The notes under the pieces were generated by a model. That model did not search any database, was not told the DNA's origin, and saw only the letters and a program-made list of their open reading frames with translations. Below are positions 21,001 to 32,113 of a stretch of DNA of 64,000 nucleotides, one piece after another (positions within the stretch are counted from its first letter, which is position 1; each line of letters starts with the position of its first letter). The translations under genes were made by a program, and so were the position numbers. This DNA is from Theristus sp. LFF4_11 (taxonomy: Eukaryota; Nematoda; Chromadorea; Monhysterida; Xyalidae): positions 1 to 64,000 of the forward strand of contig JASANC010002084.1 in the NCBI GenBank assembly GCA_030248135.1, written 5' to 3'.

Positions 21001-24000
21001 CGTCACTCCGAATGGCATATACGGTTGGCGACCGGTCGCACACGCCGTTGCAGTCTGAACCGTCGGTCGCAAACAGCAGATGTATCTGAAAAGGTCGAGA
21101 GCTTCAGAGCTTTCACATCGTTCATTTTGAAATTGCAATAAACTGAAAACCGTGGACTTGCTGAGTAGCAACAGTGGATGGTGAACAATCATAGCCCGGT
21201 GTGCACGTTCCTGGCGCTACTGGGTTGCACACCATTGGGCTGCCCGTTGCCAATGACATGAACGGTTGTCCATTGCTGCAGCGCGCTGTAATTTGGCCCG
21301 CCTGACCGCAGCAGATGTAACGACCTAATGTTGGCGATGCTTGACACGAATAGCCAATCTGCAAATGATGTAAAGTTACCAACTTCAACTGTCGGAAAAC
21401 TATAAATTTGTTTTCTGTTTCACATACGGCAGAGCACGAGTCACCGGGCGAATTACAGTATTGCGGCTGCTGATTGGCTAATAGCAGCGGCTGTTGGCCA
21501 CTCGGGCACAACTGGACTCCGCCCACTTGTTGACAGCAAATCGAGTACTGAGGCGCGTTTTGGGCTGACATTTTCAAGCAACTTTTGAGTTTGTAAATGC
21601 TTCCGGCAGGGCAAATCATCGGTATCGTACAACGTAACTAACCAAGCAAACAGGACGTCCCGCCGGGACAATTGATGGGATTTTGTTGATTGCAAAAGAT
21701 TGGCTGATTGTTTGAAGCCATAAACGGTTGATACTGTGCCGGACAAGTGTACGTTATCGGCGCGATACCACTACTGCAACAAATTCCCGTGGTACCCGTA
21801 TTTGCTATGGTTCCGCCTATCGCTGCATGGCAGTTGTATCCTGCGATAAAAAATGCAAAGTTAATTTATTTTATTTGTTTGTTCGCACGCCGGTTCCGGA
21901 ATCCCTATGATACCCTCCGGCGGAAACGGGCAATACTGCCCCGAGCCCAATTTACCCTCGGCTCTGGAGGAAGTAGACCATTAGATGTTGTTGGTCACTT
22001 TAGGTTCTCCATTGTGTGTCTTGTCCGCAGCGAGGTTCGAACGTTCCACCTACAGAACGGTAGACGAAAGCCCTACACCTGCGCTACAGACGCGACAAAT
22101 GATATCTCGAAGCTTTTTTAACAAGCTAAGATTGCGTTGAACGAGGATTTATTACCAGTGGGACATGTTGTCGGTTGTTGGAAGAGGTTGCAATAAATGT
22201 TCTGTCCGTTTGCGGTGTATGGATTGGCGCCGTTTCCACAACGGACAACCGTTGAGGGCCCCGTGGTACCGTAGCAGCAAATTGTGACCGACGGATTATT
22301 TGAGGATGCTTGACATGTAGATCTGAATTTGTGAGAAAATATAAATAGCCTGGAAGCCCAACACGAATGCCAAGTTATACTGTAAAATGTGCACCCAGCA
22401 ATGCAGGTGTTCGGTTGAACGGGGTTGCAGAATTGGTTTGTGCCGGATGCAATGACTGGCGTGCCCAAGCCGCCACATTGGAATTGAGTGCCCCCGCCCA
22501 CACCGGTGCAACAGACGTACACGGTGCTCACAATGTTCGTAGCTCGTTGACATGTGTACCTAGAGTTCACGTTTGATGTCAAAAGGTTCGATATCGTTTA
22601 TATAGGAGACAAACGCAAACAACAAATAGACTGACCAACAAAATCGTCTTACCCTGGTGCACACTGTGGATTCGTCGGTGTGCAGAACTGATATTGACTG
22701 CCGACTCTGTACGGCTGGCCATTGTTGGGGCACGTGTACGCCTGCGACGAGCTGGGCGTGCAGCAAATGTACGTGCCCGGAGCGTTTGCAGCCTTAATGA
22801 TTTGTGAATAAAAAAAAAGCTGCAGAGAAAAATAGAAAAAGAGTGCCGTTTTTTCAAAGCCATACCTGCTGACAAACTGAACCGACACGGCACTGTGCGC
22901 CGCCAGAGCCACAGAATTGGTGTTGAAAATTGAACAGATCAGGAGTGCCAACGGGACAGGTGTACTGAGCCTGAGTGTTGCCTGGTTGACAGCAGACGAA
23001 TTGATTCGGCACTGTTTGATGGGCAAGACACGTACCACCAGTCTGACACGTCTGCGCTGTTGGACTGCAGTACTGAAGAATTGGGTTGTTTAGAAACACA
23101 TGAAAACTTTAGTTTTTTTTGTCAAGTTACTTGTCAAAAATAGGGGAAAATCTGCAAGCTCCGCCCACCATCAAGGCATTGTTGCTCAGCGACCATCCTG
23201 CTGGACAGGCATTTGTTGGGTTGACAATGTTGTTCGAGCAGCAAATATATTGCCCGGCAATGTTTGATGGTTCACATTGCGACGGGTATGTGCATTGGCC
23301 TGCGCATTTCAGTAGAACTGTATTTCCACAAAAAATGATGCCAAATTATTACAAAGCTGGTGTGCCCAAAAAAAGAAGAAACTGTTTTCGCACAACTCCA
23401 ATAAGAGTTACCTGGTATATTCAAAAGGCACATTTGCGGTTGCTGCGGACTGGGATATGGTGTGCGTCCTGACTGACAGCTGAACACCCTGTATGAGAGC
23501 TGAGAACAACAGAGGTACTGCCCTGGTACACTGCCTACGGCCTGTTGGCAACTCGCGGGCGCTGGACAGCCGCCATTTGCAACCGTCGGTGAACACGCAG
23601 TTGCACGACCCTAAAAAGTGTTATCGGTTGTCAACATTTGTCAACACAAACTGTTCAGTCGACAACTAAATCGTGTTGCTGTGTGTACCTGGGTGTCAGT
23701 CAACAGCGTGAGTCCAGACGGACACTGGCCCTGTGTCCCGCAACACACTGTCTGTCCTATGGTCGACATTGAACACACATAGCCGCTCGGACAACCTCCT
23801 ACCTGGAATGAACTTGGAAACGTTGACTTGGAATGTGACACTTTTGTGCCAGAAAAATTCAAAAGTCTCAGCCAAACTTGTCCCAATGCACACTGGCGCG
23901 GTTGCGCAGTGGAGTGCTCAAGATACGGCACCTGACCAATGCCGCAAAACCCTGAAATTCAAGATTAGCAAAAATGAACAGTTGGTTTCTGCTTATTGCA

Positions 24001-27000
24001 TCGGTCTCAACCAACCGATCTCCTTCCCGCAGCACTGATGGGAGGCAATCCAAAAGTTGAATTCGCACGCGTAATTCTGCGGACACGGTGCGCTGCCATC
24101 CGGCTTGCAGCTTTGCGCTGTGTTGCTCGGCGTCATCAGCGGAGATCGACCCACCGGACAACCTGTATACTTGAAACAGGCTATATTTTAGTGTCCTTAT
24201 TTGCTGTTGTTAGTTATTTTTGTTATCTGAAGGAAGCTTCCTCCGTACCGTCATCCGGCTCACAGCACTGGTATCGATCGATGATGTAACTCCATTGGCA
24301 CATTGCACTGCCGGCGCATTGTTGCGTGGCACTGCCTGGCGTGCACGGTACGATGCGCCCATTGGCTTTCACGGCACGACTACCACTCGGACATCCCTCA
24401 CCTTAACCGACAATATGTTGAAAGGAACGAACATTTTGCTCACCGGAACCGGCACGTTTCCTAAAAACTTTAAAAGCGCGCCACAAACCAGGATCCCTGC
24501 CGCAGCAGTGATAAGCGCCCGACACGGTGTCTTGATAGCAAAGAGTATTGCCCGGGCAAGAGCCAGGTTGACCGGCAATGCAACTGACTTCTTGTCCGCT
24601 TGCGTTTTTCAAAGGTCTTGACCCAAAAGGACACCCCACCGGAGGGGGTTCCTGATTCAGAGGTCGCAGACAGCAGTAGCCTTTCGGCGAACACTCTGAT
24701 GGAGGCAAGCAGGCTGTGCTGCTGTCAGTTGCGTCGCATTTTGTTGGCTGGCGGTTTCTGCCTTGGAACACTTTCGAGTTTGGTGAGCAGTAATCAGAGT
24801 CGTTCAGTGGTTGCTTGTTGTTTTGTTGATTTGAGTTCTCGGAGGCACTATTACTGTTTGATTCCGATTCGCTCAGGGGACAGCAAAGTGCATTTTCACA
24901 TCGAAATCCTTGCGGACACGCCGCTGCATCCGACACACGACACGAGCGGTACTGACCGTTTGATTCCAACCACGGGCGCTCTCCGTTTTTGCAGGCTGTT
25001 TTTCAGCAAAATTAAGTCCGGCTTTGATTTCATTCAGTAAAATTGAAACAAACTTTGAATTCTAAAGAAAGGGTTTTTATTAGGATGAACGCTGATTAGG
25101 ATGATTAGGATGATTACGACAGGAATAAGAATAAGCTACACCTGATCACAGATCACCACATCTTATATAGCTAATATAATAACATGTAATTACACAATAC
25201 ACGTTGCTCCCAACTTCTCCCCAACAATTGAAAATGATTTATCACATTATTTGATTGCTGATTAAAATTGAATTGCTGATTAGTCGATGCTTGTCTCATC
25301 GCGCAGGCCGTAGTCGTGCTCGCTCCTCTGATCGTTGCCCACGTCGTTTGTCGCTGTTCGAGGATACGTCGCTGTTTTGCTTCGACCGTAGATTCTCGCC
25401 ATCCACTGTTTTTCTGCTTCCGACATTCTAAACTGCGGATGCCAATTTCGGAATCTTGCGAATTTTGGTGGATAGTTTTGCTGTTGATGATTTTGCTGCT
25501 GCATGTCGTGTCGAATGCGGTAACATCGACCGATATATTGCGTGTTTTGGTAATTCGGCTTGCTGCCGTTGTCTTTGTATTCCTGTCGACTGTACTGTTT
25601 CTGCTTGTACTTCTCGCAGTCTTCCACGACTTGGATTTTATCCACAATTTGTCGGAAACTGAGACCCTTGAACTTCTGGTCCTCTGCTTTGCTCGACAAG
25701 AACGGATCAAGCAATCCTTGCACAAACTTGTTGATCAACGTCGTTTCGACAAACGGAATGTAGTTGCCATCCGAGCCGCGATAGTTTTGCCCAGTGGCAA
25801 GAAGCAAATTCTCCAGACGTAGTCCGAAGGCGCGCACAGATTCTCCTTCCTGTCGCATTGCTGTGTCGAGTTCGTACACTGATGTAATTGCCTCATTTCT
25901 TGGTCCGTAGATAGACTCAAGGTACTTGATGGACTCCTCCAAATTCTCACACACTCCTTGTGGCTGCTGATCGAAAGCAAACAATGCGTCGTCGGACAGA
26001 CACATACGAATATGCTCGACCGCGATTTTTGTTGGTGGGTCCCACAGCTCCAATCTGGTTTGCAGACTGCTGAGCCAGGTGCGGAATTTGTGATTTTTGG
26101 CTGGGTCGAATTTTTGCCATTTTTCGGACAACAACATCATGTACGCTTTGTTGCTGACACTGACACTGTCACTGCACACCTGTTTGCTGTTGTCATTATG
26201 GCCTTCACACGCACTCGACTGACTTTGCTGATTCAACATTTTATTGAGCAACATGCTCATCTGCTGTTGTTGTTGCATGACCAACTGAATCAACTGCTCT
26301 GAAACTCCCGTCTCCGTTTTCATTTTATCGTGCCTGGGACTTAACCCACTGGCTTCGTCATTTGCCTTGGGAATTAACCCAGTAGGCTCACCAATCAGAT
26401 TTTTGGTCCTGGGAATCAACCCAGTGGACTCGTTTGCCTTGGGAATGAACCCAGTAGGCTCGACTCTGGGACTGAACCCACTGAGTCCTTCTGTTTTGGG
26501 ACTGAACCCATTGAACTGGTGTACTCTGGGACTGAACCCACTGAGCTTTCCACCACCATTACTCCTTTTTACCTTCTTCTTTTTCACCTTCTTTTTCAGT
26601 CGTTTGGTGGTAGCAGGTTTGACTGAAGTACTCTGATTACTGGTATCTGGTTTCACCTTTGCCGCATGCATGGCGTTGCTTGCGTGCGGTTCGTCATCTG
26701 TGAACCCCATATCGGATTCTGCGCTGTCAGTCATTGTCATTGGCACGCACAAATACTGATACTGATTAAAATGTTGCATCATGATTTCATTGATTTTGAG
26801 CGCCAATTCACGATTACTCAGATTTTTCGATTGAATGTTCAAATTCTGACACAAACGAAGCAAAGCTGACCGATCACCATTCGAGTCATAGTGAAACAAG
26901 CGATCAAACGCTGTCTGTTTGTCCAGCTTGCTGGTACCATCGTCAACCGACGATTGAGCCGTCTTGCTTTGGTCTCCGGCAGTGCGCACTGACTCTAGTG

Positions 27001-27978
27001 AGTCAGACGCATCCTCGTACTCATCATCACTGTCATCGTCGTCTTTTGAGCCATGACGCTGCACGTTCTCGTTACTCGACACTTTTTGTGCGGAATTGTC
27101 CTGAGTTACTGTGCTCCAGTTAACGTACGCTTTGTATTTGAACATGTCAAGAACAAACAATCGCGCTTTGTCAGCCAGATCCTCAATGGATAGAGTCTGA
27201 GACGGACCAATATCACGTTTCAATTTGTACAACAGTGTGCGACTTATCTCTTTTCGATCTCGAAGCGTCCTGCAGATCGAGTTGAGCGCTGAACGATCGC
27301 TGAACTCCTGGCAATAGTCGATCATCTGCAGCAGATCTTCGCGTGACTTCTTCACGGTGTGATCGTCTGTTATCACTGAGTCAGGACTGGAATCTCTGCT
27401 GCTCAGCGAACTGCTGCTTGGGTTTCGCCTTGCCATTTCCTTCCGCCGATGATTTTTTTGTGGCTACTGATTTACTTTTGTTTATTTTTGGTATGAACTG
27501 TTGAGGATTGATGATGATTGGTAGGAACCAAACGTTGGGCGCCAGAAAGGGTTTTTATTAGGATGAACGCTGATTAGGATGATTAGGATGATTACGACAG
27601 GAATAAGAATAAGCTACACCTGATCACAGATCACCACATCTTATATAGCTAATATAATAACATGTAATTACACAATACACGTTGCTCCCAACTCTAAGTT
27701 CCATTTCACATGTAAAAATATAAAAATAGTACTTAATGTAGAAATGTAGAATGTAAAAATACCACTTACATCAACTCAAAAACACTATAAATTTTAAATA
27801 TTCAGCTTACTTCTATTCTTTTTGTTTGAATCCTGTGCAATCGTCGTAACTGCAGTTACTGAAAGTTCAATTAAACAATTCGGTCAATTTTATCAAGTTT
27901 CACTTCATGTTTGTTGGATAATCATTAAAAATTTCTCTTACCAGACACGACAAAAAACAATACGTCAGCGGCGTACAT
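18039..27978 (-). CDS. Secreted lustrin-type Cys-rich repeat protein, 1,512 aa
   Basis: One minus-strand gene of 26 exons, all phases consistent. Exons 5'->3': 27942-27978, 27811-27858, 24489-24995, 24249-24401, 24016-24162, 23878-23951, 23689-23802, 23412-23610, 23169-23317, 22866-23072, 22653-22792, 22395-22559, 22156-22322, 21643-21840, 21428-21564, 21144-21358, 20958-21085, 20660-20807, 20378-20570, 19962-20071, 19776-19883, 19620-19728, 19353-19515, 19018-19237, 18709-18873, 18039-18576. Exons 1-2 give a signal peptide ([16 protein letters not shown]). About 25 repeats follow with the pattern CPxG...C-x5-C-x(10-12)-CC, as in nematode lustrin-type domains. The C-terminal 150 residues are Cys-free, acidic and Trp-containing (EDPDWWKWE). 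Likely extracellular and disulfide-rich (inference). Intron 2 holds an LTR element, intron 13 a SINE and intron 19 a MITE. The weakest junction is exon 9/10. Confidence 0.87.
20145..20390 (-). mobile_element. About 250-bp MITE with CRE-like TIR, copy 2 (Cys-gene intron 19)
   Basis: This is the reverse complement of the element at 15453-15698, including TGACGTCA-containing ends and the AATAAATCCACAATAC flank. It lies between exons 19 and 20 of the Cys-repeat gene. The two copies differ by scattered substitutions, so neither is brand new. Confidence 0.75.
21862..22097 (-). mobile_element. tRNA-derived SINE, copy 2 (Cys-gene intron 13)
   Basis: In reverse, the tRNA-like head starts at 22097 (TGTCGCGTC), with B box GTTCGAACCTCG. 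The body GCTCGGGGCAGTATTGCCCG and the end TTCCGGAACCGGCGTG match copy 1, and the tail is rich in AAACAAATAAAAT. Divergence from copy 1 is moderate, roughly a fifth of the head positions by eye, so the family is not uniformly young. Confidence 0.85.
25066..25214 (-). repeat. 3' LTR of the gag-only element
   Basis: This 149-bp LTR is identical to the one at 27544-27692. It contains GATTAGGAT repeats and TTATATAG, which read on the minus strand gives a possible TATA-like CTATATAAG. Confidence 0.9.
25280..27436 (-). CDS. Retrotransposon Gag-like protein, 718 aa
   Basis: A single intact ORF fills the LTR element. The N-terminal half is low-complexity acidic and serine-rich ([15 protein letters not shown]). 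A lysine-rich stretch follows ([17 protein letters not shown]), then about seven degenerate repeats of the form GFSPR/GLIPK, then a Gln-rich helix ([18 protein letters not shown]). The C-terminal part (about residues 430-600) has the look of a capsid-type retrotransposon gag domain ([19 protein letters not shown], followed by [10 protein letters not shown]). No CCHC knuckle is seen; the C-terminus is instead Gln/Arg-rich. Packaging and reverse transcription must be supplied in trans if the element moves. The start ATG is at 27434-27436, about 110 nt from the 5' LTR. Confidence 0.85.
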   Translation of the reverse strand: MARRNPSSSSLSSRDSSPDSVITDDHTVKKSREDLLQMIDYCQEFSDRSALNSICRTLRDRKEISRTLLYKLKRDIGPSQTLSIEDLADKARLFVLDMFKYKAYVNWSTVTQDNSAQKVSSNENVQRHGSKDDDDSDDEYEDASDSLESVRTAGDQSKTAQSSVDDGTSKLDKQTAFDRLFHYDSNGDRSALLRLCQNLNIQSKNLSNRELALKINEIMMQHFNQYQYLCVPMTMTDSAESDMGFTDDEPHASNAMHAAKVKPDTSNQSTSVKPATTKRLKKKVKKKKVKRSNGGGKLSGFSPRVHQFNGFSPKTEGLSGFSPRVEPTGFIPKANESTGLIPRTKNLIGEPTGLIPKANDEASGLSPRHDKMKTETGVSEQLIQLVMQQQQQMSMLLNKMLNQQSQSSACEGHNDNSKQVCSDSVSVSNKAYMMLLSEKWQKFDPAKNHKFRTWLSSLQTRLELWDPPTKIAVEHIRMCLSDDALFAFDQQPQGVCENLEESIKYLESIYGPRNEAITSVYELDTAMRQEGESVRAFGLRLENLLLATGQNYRGSDGNYIPFVETTLINKFVQGLLDPFLSSKAEDQKFKGLSFRQIVDKIQVVEDCEKYKQKQYSRQEYKDNGSKPNYQNTQYIGRCYRIRHDMQQQNHQQQNYPPKFARFRNWHPQFRMSEAEKQWMARIYGRSKTATYPRTATNDVGNDQRSEHDYGLRDETSID
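27544..27692 (-). repeat. 5' LTR of the gag-only element
   Basis: 149 bp, identical to the other LTR. The primer-binding site abuts its low-coordinate end. Confidence 0.9.
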
Positions 27979-30900
27979 TTTGTACCGGAAGTTTATCAGT
28001 TAAATGAATGTTTTTGGAATTATAATTAGGTGTATGAGTTTCGTTCGCAAAAAAATTCCAAAAATAATGCACCAAAAAAAACAGCGCCGCACACAAAATA
28101 GTGGTAATATCATATATTTGTCACTTTTGTATCCATCGGATCTCTGGCGGGCGGGCCGACCGGATCAATAGAGATACCCAAAAACCCACAAATAAATTTA
28201 TTATTTAAACATTCAGGGAGCGCCTAGCTGTAGGCAGGGTGGCGCTGCGGATTAGCAGTTTTCAGCAAATTTTAGCTGTTGAGTAGGCGAGTTAGCGGAG
28301 GAGGCCATAACAATAGTCGACGGGACGGATATCTTCTGCAGATTCTTCTTGGGAGTAACGCACAAAACCTTCATTGTTGTGTAAAATCTTGCACTGGCAA
28401 AAACTGTGAAGCTCAAACAAACAAACTGTTATTTATTTGATTTTTATTGTTGCTGCTCGATAAACCCACACATTCGCACGAGTGGATATTCGCTATCTAG
28501 TATTATCTTCAGTGCCATTGTTTGGCTCAAAAAAGTATTTAAAAACCATCCAAAACAAGTTGAAATCACAAATATTAATCAATATGCGGTACTCTTGAAA
28601 GCGTAAAATATTGAAAAACTCAATTTTGACACGTCCATTGACATTGATCTATCTATCTTCGTTGCAAAACTACTCTGTAGCTTTCGCAAATTTTCAGCTG
28701 CTCACTGCGATAGAGTAACTCATAATTTTTAGTGACTAAACTGAAATTGATATATTGGATATCAGTTTGTTCAAGACGACTTTAAATTGGGCATCTCAAA
28801 ATATTGCCTTGAATGAATTTATAACAAGCGGTTTTTCTGTTCACTTGATTGATCTTGTACTTTTATTTATTTAGATTCAGTATTCAGGCGTCAATTTTTT
28901 TAACCGTTCACTATTTGAAGGTTTCACGACAAAGCTAAAATCTATCAAACTTCTTTTAGATCCCTTTTTTTAGATATCAATATTGACAATAAAAAGACAA
29001 CGAAATTCAGTGGGGGTCGTTTTAACGTTAACTCAAAATCTGACCAGCTGCACTTTCGCAAGCAGTCGAAGTCTGTTTATTTAGAATCTGCGCGTTGAAA
29101 AAATTATTTTGAAAACGACACTGCGCTAAATGTCGCGAGCTTTTTAACACAATTCAAAGTGGGACTCGATTGAAATGCACTTTCTAACATGATCGATAAA
29201 CATTTTCAACATTTTTTCTGATCTCACACGGATAAAGTTTGGAAAGTGAATAATCATTCTTCTGCTGCTGCCAATTTTCTGTGACGTCCCAGTGCCCATT
29301 CAGCCGATGGCCGCGTGGTCAGCGAGATCAAGAGAACAGAAACAATTTGCGTGTGAGCAACGTGACCAAGAATCACCAAATCTGCGAACACTAAAAGTAT
29401 GCAGTGAATGCCGCTCTGCGTCTTTAACACGTCTTCTGGTTTGGCGAGCGACAACCGACACCGATTTCGGTCACCTCGCTAGGCGGAAACGCCTGCAAAA
29501 AAAATGCTGCACAACATTTGAAAAGTTTAGCAATGCAAAACTGGCGAATAAAAAGCTGCTCGACAGTTTGTTGGGTCACTCAAGAAAAGATACTTTAGAG
29601 GATGTGTATGTGGTATGTAGGCCAAAATAACTACTTGTGGTTTCTACAGTAACTGAACCGTCAGTGGTTACACAAGTTGCTGAGTTTTTTGGTTCACTGA
29701 AGAACACGAATAACGTTTCAAACAGTATACTAAAAACTAAAAAAAGGTTGGCAACAAACAACTTACTGCTTTGATGGGCGTGGCGAGAACTTACATGTAC
29801 CGCGTTTTGCTTGAACGAACTTAGTTGCCCTTGCACCTTGAAAACTGATGAAATGAAAAGAAAACCCATTTATGTGTGGTGAATGAAGTTCCGGGAGTAA
29901 TTTTGTGCCGATGTCGCAGTAAATAGTGCATAATATCAGCATAAGCGTCGCTTGGTTCACGACATCATGCAACTTTTACCGCGAGACCGTGCAAGAAATT
30001 TTCAAACCACTGTTGCATTGTTGAGTCGGTGATCGCCAGGGTTCAGAGATTCTTTTCATCTTGATGTAGCAGCCATTGAGGAATTATTGTTGTGAAAAGT
30101 CGGTAGTAGTAACCCAACAATTATACTTTATGTGAGAACTCGTCATGCGACAAAAATGCGCGTGTGAAGCAAATTTTCAGCGATAAATTACCGAAAAAAC
30201 TTTACCAAAACGTTGCAGCGAATGAATCAATGGACTGAAGCAACAGCTAAACGAACGACGACACGACGACAAATGAAGGTAAACAAGAGTAATCAGCTAA
30301 TGCTGCTAGTTGGTATCAGGTCATGCAGATACACTGTACCACCGTTATTGGTACAGTTTTCGATACAAGCAATAAAAAGTGTTGGACGACGCCAGAACAT
30401 TACTGCGATGATATGAGAAGTGGCCCACTTGCGCACAATGAGCACCACACACTTGTTTGTTGTTGTGGAGTTCTTGTGGTCGTTATTTGCCGAAGAATCA
30501 GGTCGTGGCTGATAAGAAAACATTTGCTGAAATAATCGTTTGAATTGTCGCTGACACAAACAGAACATGTGTATCAATATCAAACGTCTTGTTCCTGAAA
30601 CTTCTCTTCTTGGGTTCGGCCTCATTAGTAGTTCAAAACTCATAATGATAAACTCCATCGCTTTACTAACCAACCACACAAAATGATTGGTTGAATCTTG
30701 GCCGTGTTTAATAAATTCACGGTTTCATTGGACGTTCCATTTTCAAAACGTTACTGACTGAGCCACTTTGTTTCAAACGAGAAGAAACAACAAAGTCACG
30801 GTCGCGAAGTGAATTAAAAGATGAGAACCTTTTTCTACATATTCGTGTCTCACACGATACGATACGATAACAGACGATATGGAACAAGGTAAACTGCGTT

Positions 30901-31818
30901 TTGTTGGTAAACGCTTTATGATGGTGCATCCCGACTCCAAATAGAACTTTCTCGCCAATAAAACTCCATCTACAACACCCAAAGAAACTCACACGTGTAG
31001 CAACAGCACCAGGTTGTACCATCACTGATAAGGGGAACTGCGCTCATATTTTGTACCATTTAAAATGATATTTTCCATCAATGTTTCGCCAACATGCTCT
31101 AAAACAAAAAGAGCTACATGTACCTGCATTTCTATGGTTTTAACGATACAGCAAGCTTGTCAGTTGTGGTCCAGAGGTGAGAAGTTGTATGAAATATTCT
31201 CTGAATACAAACCGAGTGAGAAAATTTACTCACCACCCCCAAGATGAACAAATTTGTTGAGTAACCAACCACACTGATTGCACAATGGTTACGCAAAAAA
31301 TGTTGAGTTTCTGACTCTCCGGTTCCTTTGAAGAAGCGTTGACCCTTGATTTTCAAACACACATATTTTAATTGTATTGTTTGTTTGTTTTTGTTTTTGT
31401 TTTTGAATGTGCATGTGATTGTGTTGTTTGTTCTGTGTGTTTTCGTTTTAAAAGCTGCAGCTCGTGTTTTTTTGTGTGTGCACTGCAGTATGAGTTTTTC
31501 AGTCAACCTTAACCTTAGAATTCCAGTTTTTTTATTTAACTCTTTGATCAGATCAGAAAATCAAGGAATTGTCTACATGTTCAGAAGATGAAGAAATGTG
31601 TAACTCTAATGGCAACATGTATTGCTAACGTTTTCGAATGGTACAATTTACATATTTTACAGGTGTGTACAGAATTGGTTCATGCCCTAACAACAACAAT
31701 GAATCCCTTCAGCGGCATTCATGGGCCAGTATTTATACTGCTTCATGAATGCTGCTTTAAGGTTTGGCGTTTAATAGCTTTTTCATCAGATGCATTTCGC
31801 CGAAGCGCGGTGTCCAAT
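27979..31818. other. Gene-free interval upstream of the Cys-repeat gene
   Basis: No exon chain, RNA gene or repeat family member could be supported on either strand. The open frames are short and lack splice-compatible continuation or family resemblance. Presumably the promoter of the Cys-repeat gene lies just above 27978, but I see no clear core element. Confidence 0.4.
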
Positions 31819-32113
31819 TCACTTCTTCCAGTAGCCGTAATAACCGGCGTAACCGGCGTATGGATAACCATAGCCGTGACCGTAATAGCCGCCGTAGTAT
31901 GGGTAGCCGTAGCCATAACCATGACCATAATATCCACCGTAATATGGGTAGCCGTAGCCATATCCACCATAGTGCCAGGCAGTGCCGACTGTAAGGAACA
32001 TTAATTATTTTAAACTTGTTTTGAACTTTTGTGATCCAATTGTCGCATCACTACAGTACACACGTACCGGCCAACATGCAAGCCAACATGGCGACGATGA
32101 CGAGAGCTTTCAT
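31819..32113 (-). CDS. Secreted Gly/Tyr-rich peptide 1, 71 aa
   Basis: Two exons (32068-32113 and 31819-31988, phase 1). The first encodes most of a hydrophobic signal peptide (MKALVIVAMLACMLA). The second encodes VGTAWHYGG followed by two near-identical units of the form YGYGYPYYGGYYGHG and a shorter YGYPYAGYAGYYGY, ending WKK. The likely cleavage is after VGTA, leaving a peptide of about 52 residues that starts WHYG. Such Gly/Tyr-rich secreted peptides occur in nematodes as neuropeptide-like or antimicrobial (NLP/CNC) families; a cuticle or silk-like role is an alternative. TATAAATATC in the minus direction at about 32400 may be the promoter, implying a 5' UTR intron. A paralogue lies 3.1 kb away at 35246-35667. 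Confidence 0.85.

Larger units (their letters stand above)
25066..27692 (-). mobile_element. Gag-only LTR retrotransposon (2,627 bp), very young
   Basis: Two 149-bp LTRs (25066-25214 and 27544-27692) appear identical base for base. The 5-bp target duplication TCTAA flanks the element (25061-25065 and 27693-27697). Read on the minus strand, the 5' LTR is followed by a primer-binding site beginning TGGCGCCCAACG (about 27544-27528). A polypurine tract GTTGGGGAGAA (25225-25215) precedes the 3' LTR. The whole internal region is a single 718-aa gag ORF with no protease, RT, RNase H or integrase. The LTR termini are GTTGGG...TTTCT rather than TG...CA, which is unusual. It sits in intron 2 of the Cys-repeat gene, in the same orientation. 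Confidence 0.92.

Noticed and set aside
29292..29630. 112-codon plus-strand frame between the Cys-repeat and Tyr-peptide genes
   Set aside because: Random-looking composition, no domain, and no acceptable exon continuation on either side.
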